Shown here one piece after another: positions 6,289 through 6,795 of a stretch of DNA of 6,795 nucleotides. The notes beneath the pieces are model-generated. The model ran no database searches. It had not been told where the DNA came from and saw nothing but the letters and a program-made list of their open reading frames with translations. Source of the DNA: Phascolarctobacterium sp. (GTDB lineage Bacteria; Bacillota; Negativicutes; Acidaminococcales; Acidaminococcaceae); the NCBI GenBank assembly GCA_022718015.1, contig JAIHZV010000061.1, positions 1 to 6,795 of the forward strand, read 5' to 3'. The translations under genes and the position numbers were made by a program. The stretch's first letter is position 1. Each line of letters begins with the position of its first letter.

Positions 6289-6343
6289 CCTTTCGTCCAA
6301 CTCCTTCACCTTTCGTCCAAAACTACCCTCCATTTGGACGAAA
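6289..6343. repeat. Second repeat family upstream of fic (TTTCGTCCAA, two direct and one inverted)
   Basis: The 12-mer CCTTTCGTCCAA occurs at 6289-6300 and again 20 bp later at 6309-6320. An inverted copy, TTTGGACGAAA, is at 6333-6343. The second and third copies make a perfect 11-bp inverted repeat (6311-6321 with 6333-6343) around an 11-base centre. There is no T-run behind it, so it is not a typical terminator. The 20-bp step equals that of the adjoining TTCCCTTA array. It may be a binding site for a second regulator or an extension of the fic control region. Confidence 0.6.
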
Positions 6344-6353
6344 ACAGCAAATA

Positions 6354-6407
6354 TAAGAAAAACCGCTCCCCTGAAGCTCACGGTTCAGAGAAGCGGTTCA
6401 TTTTTTT
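6354..6407 (-). terminator. Hairpin terminator after the Opp ATPase gene (probably bidirectional)
   Basis: AACCGCT (6361-6367) pairs with AGCGGTT (6392-6398). After a 3x3 internal mismatch, CTGAA (6371-6375) pairs with TTCAG (6384-6388) around an 8-base loop. On the minus strand the stem is followed by a T-rich stretch (TTTTTCTTAT), and it begins 18 bases after the opp stop codon, so it should end that transcript. On the plus strand seven T residues follow (6401-6407). It insulates fic from the transporter operon. Confidence 0.75.
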
Positions 6408-6415
6408 AGCACAAA

Positions 6416-6795
6416 TTATTTTACGCAGGAGCAGGCCACAAAATGCCGCGGCTCAACCTCTCGCAGTACAGGATTGCCGTTATCGCATACGCCGGCAACA
6501 GGGCAGTCGCAGCGCTTCATAAAGCGGCAGGCATCCGGCAGGTTAATCGGCGCGGTAATCTCGCCCTTGATAACCTGGCGCTTCGGCTTATCCTTGCCCA
6601 CGATAGGCAGAGGAATTGCCGAAAGCAGTGCCTTCGTATAAGGATGCAGCGGATTTTTAAAGAGCAGGTTGGCAGGTGCTTTTTCTACCATCGTGCCCAT
6701 GTACATAACAGCGATTTCATCAGAGAAATATTTTACAACGGACAAATCGTGCGTAATAAAGATATAGGTCAGTCCTAAATCCTTTTGCAGCTGCT
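6416..6795 (-). CDS. Oligopeptide/dipeptide ABC transporter ATP-binding protein, OppF/DppF type (N-terminus beyond window)
   Basis: Only the C-terminal 126 residues are in the window. The frame is open to the edge and begins QLQKDLGLTYIFITHDLSVV, which contains the H-loop histidine of ABC ATPases (ITHD). Walker A, the signature and Walker B lie outside. The family-specific tail follows: SDEIAVMYMGTMVEKA, then NPLHPYTKALLSAIPLP, where the SAIP-x-P wording favours the OppF/DppF subunit over OppD. Next come GEITAPINLPDACRF and VEPRHFVAC. It would power uptake of peptides (or nickel or another small solute) at the inner membrane with a partner ATPase and two permeases, presumably encoded upstream. 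The C-terminal cysteine region is unusual, with C-x5-C-D-C-P-x4-C plus AC-S-C near the end. It is the last gene of its unit, because a hairpin terminator follows the TAA. Confidence 0.93.
   Translation of the reverse strand, partial: QLQKDLGLTYIFITHDLSVVKYFSDEIAVMYMGTMVEKAPANLLFKNPLHPYTKALLSAIPLPIVGKDKPKRQVIKGEITAPINLPDACRFMKRCDCPVAGVCDNGNPVLREVEPRHFVACSCVK

Noticed and set aside
6235..6333. A 32-codon minus-strand frame starting MEGSFGRKVKEL and ending in a hydrophobic stretch (LILLVIPLFYGII)
   Set aside because: It resembles a small membrane peptide, but it has no ribosome site before its ATG and runs through the -35, -10 and repeat array of the fic promoter. The repeats explain the sequence better.
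6416..6745. Taking the TTG at 6745 as the start of a small 109-residue protein
   Set aside because: The frame continues upstream to the window edge and encodes the H-loop (ITHD) of an ABC ATPase, so the TTG is an internal leucine codon of a longer gene.
1..6795. CRISPR arrays, tRNA/rRNA genes, insertion sequences and attachment sites
   Set aside because: I looked for these on both strands and saw none. Repeats are confined to the fic control region and to diverged protein-level repeats in TpsA.

Overview
All genes in this window lie on the minus strand. The moderately AT-rich sequence, strong GGAGG-type ribosome binding sites, near-consensus sigma-70 promoters and an OppF-type ABC ATPase fit a Bacillota background. 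A complete outer-membrane two-partner secretion (TPS, type Vb) pair requires a diderm cell. Together these suggest a diderm Bacillota such as the Negativicutes (the Veillonella, Selenomonas and Phascolarctobacterium group). This is an inference, because there is no rRNA or other phylogenetic marker here.

Layout, read in the direction of transcription (right to left). (1) 6795-6416: the C-terminal part of an oligopeptide/dipeptide ABC transporter ATPase of OppF/DppF type, closed by a hairpin terminator at about 6354-6407. (2) 6415-6211: a 205-bp control region. It carries two families of short repeats and a clear promoter for the next gene. One family (TTCCCTTA and its complement) forms a four-site array exactly symmetric about position 6245, beside the -10 box. 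(3) 6210-5164: a class II Fic-domain protein (predicted AMP-transferase) with an intact active-site motif, an intact N-terminal inhibitory motif and a C-terminal winged-helix-like segment. (4) 5163-4982: a short intergenic region with a good sigma-70 promoter and no obvious terminator for fic. (5) 4981-3281: a complete TpsB (ShlB/FhaC/HecB family) outer-membrane transporter with a GTG start. (6) 3245-1: the first 1081 residues of a large TpsA filamentous-haemagglutinin-like exoprotein, which runs off the left edge of the window.

The tpsB-tpsA pair is 35 bp apart and probably one operon. TpsB would recognise the N-terminal TPS domain of TpsA in the periplasm and thread the exoprotein through its own barrel to the cell surface. 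The Fic gene appears to be a separate, possibly self-regulated unit.

The most unusual point is that TpsA contains two TPS (haemagglutination-activity-like) modules about 500 residues apart, separated by a Pro-rich linker. Only the first follows the signal peptide and keeps the canonical NPNG motif; the second has NANG. The second standout is the symmetric four-site operator-like array over the fic promoter. The effector end of TpsA, and any immunity gene that would mark this as a CDI locus, lie outside the window.
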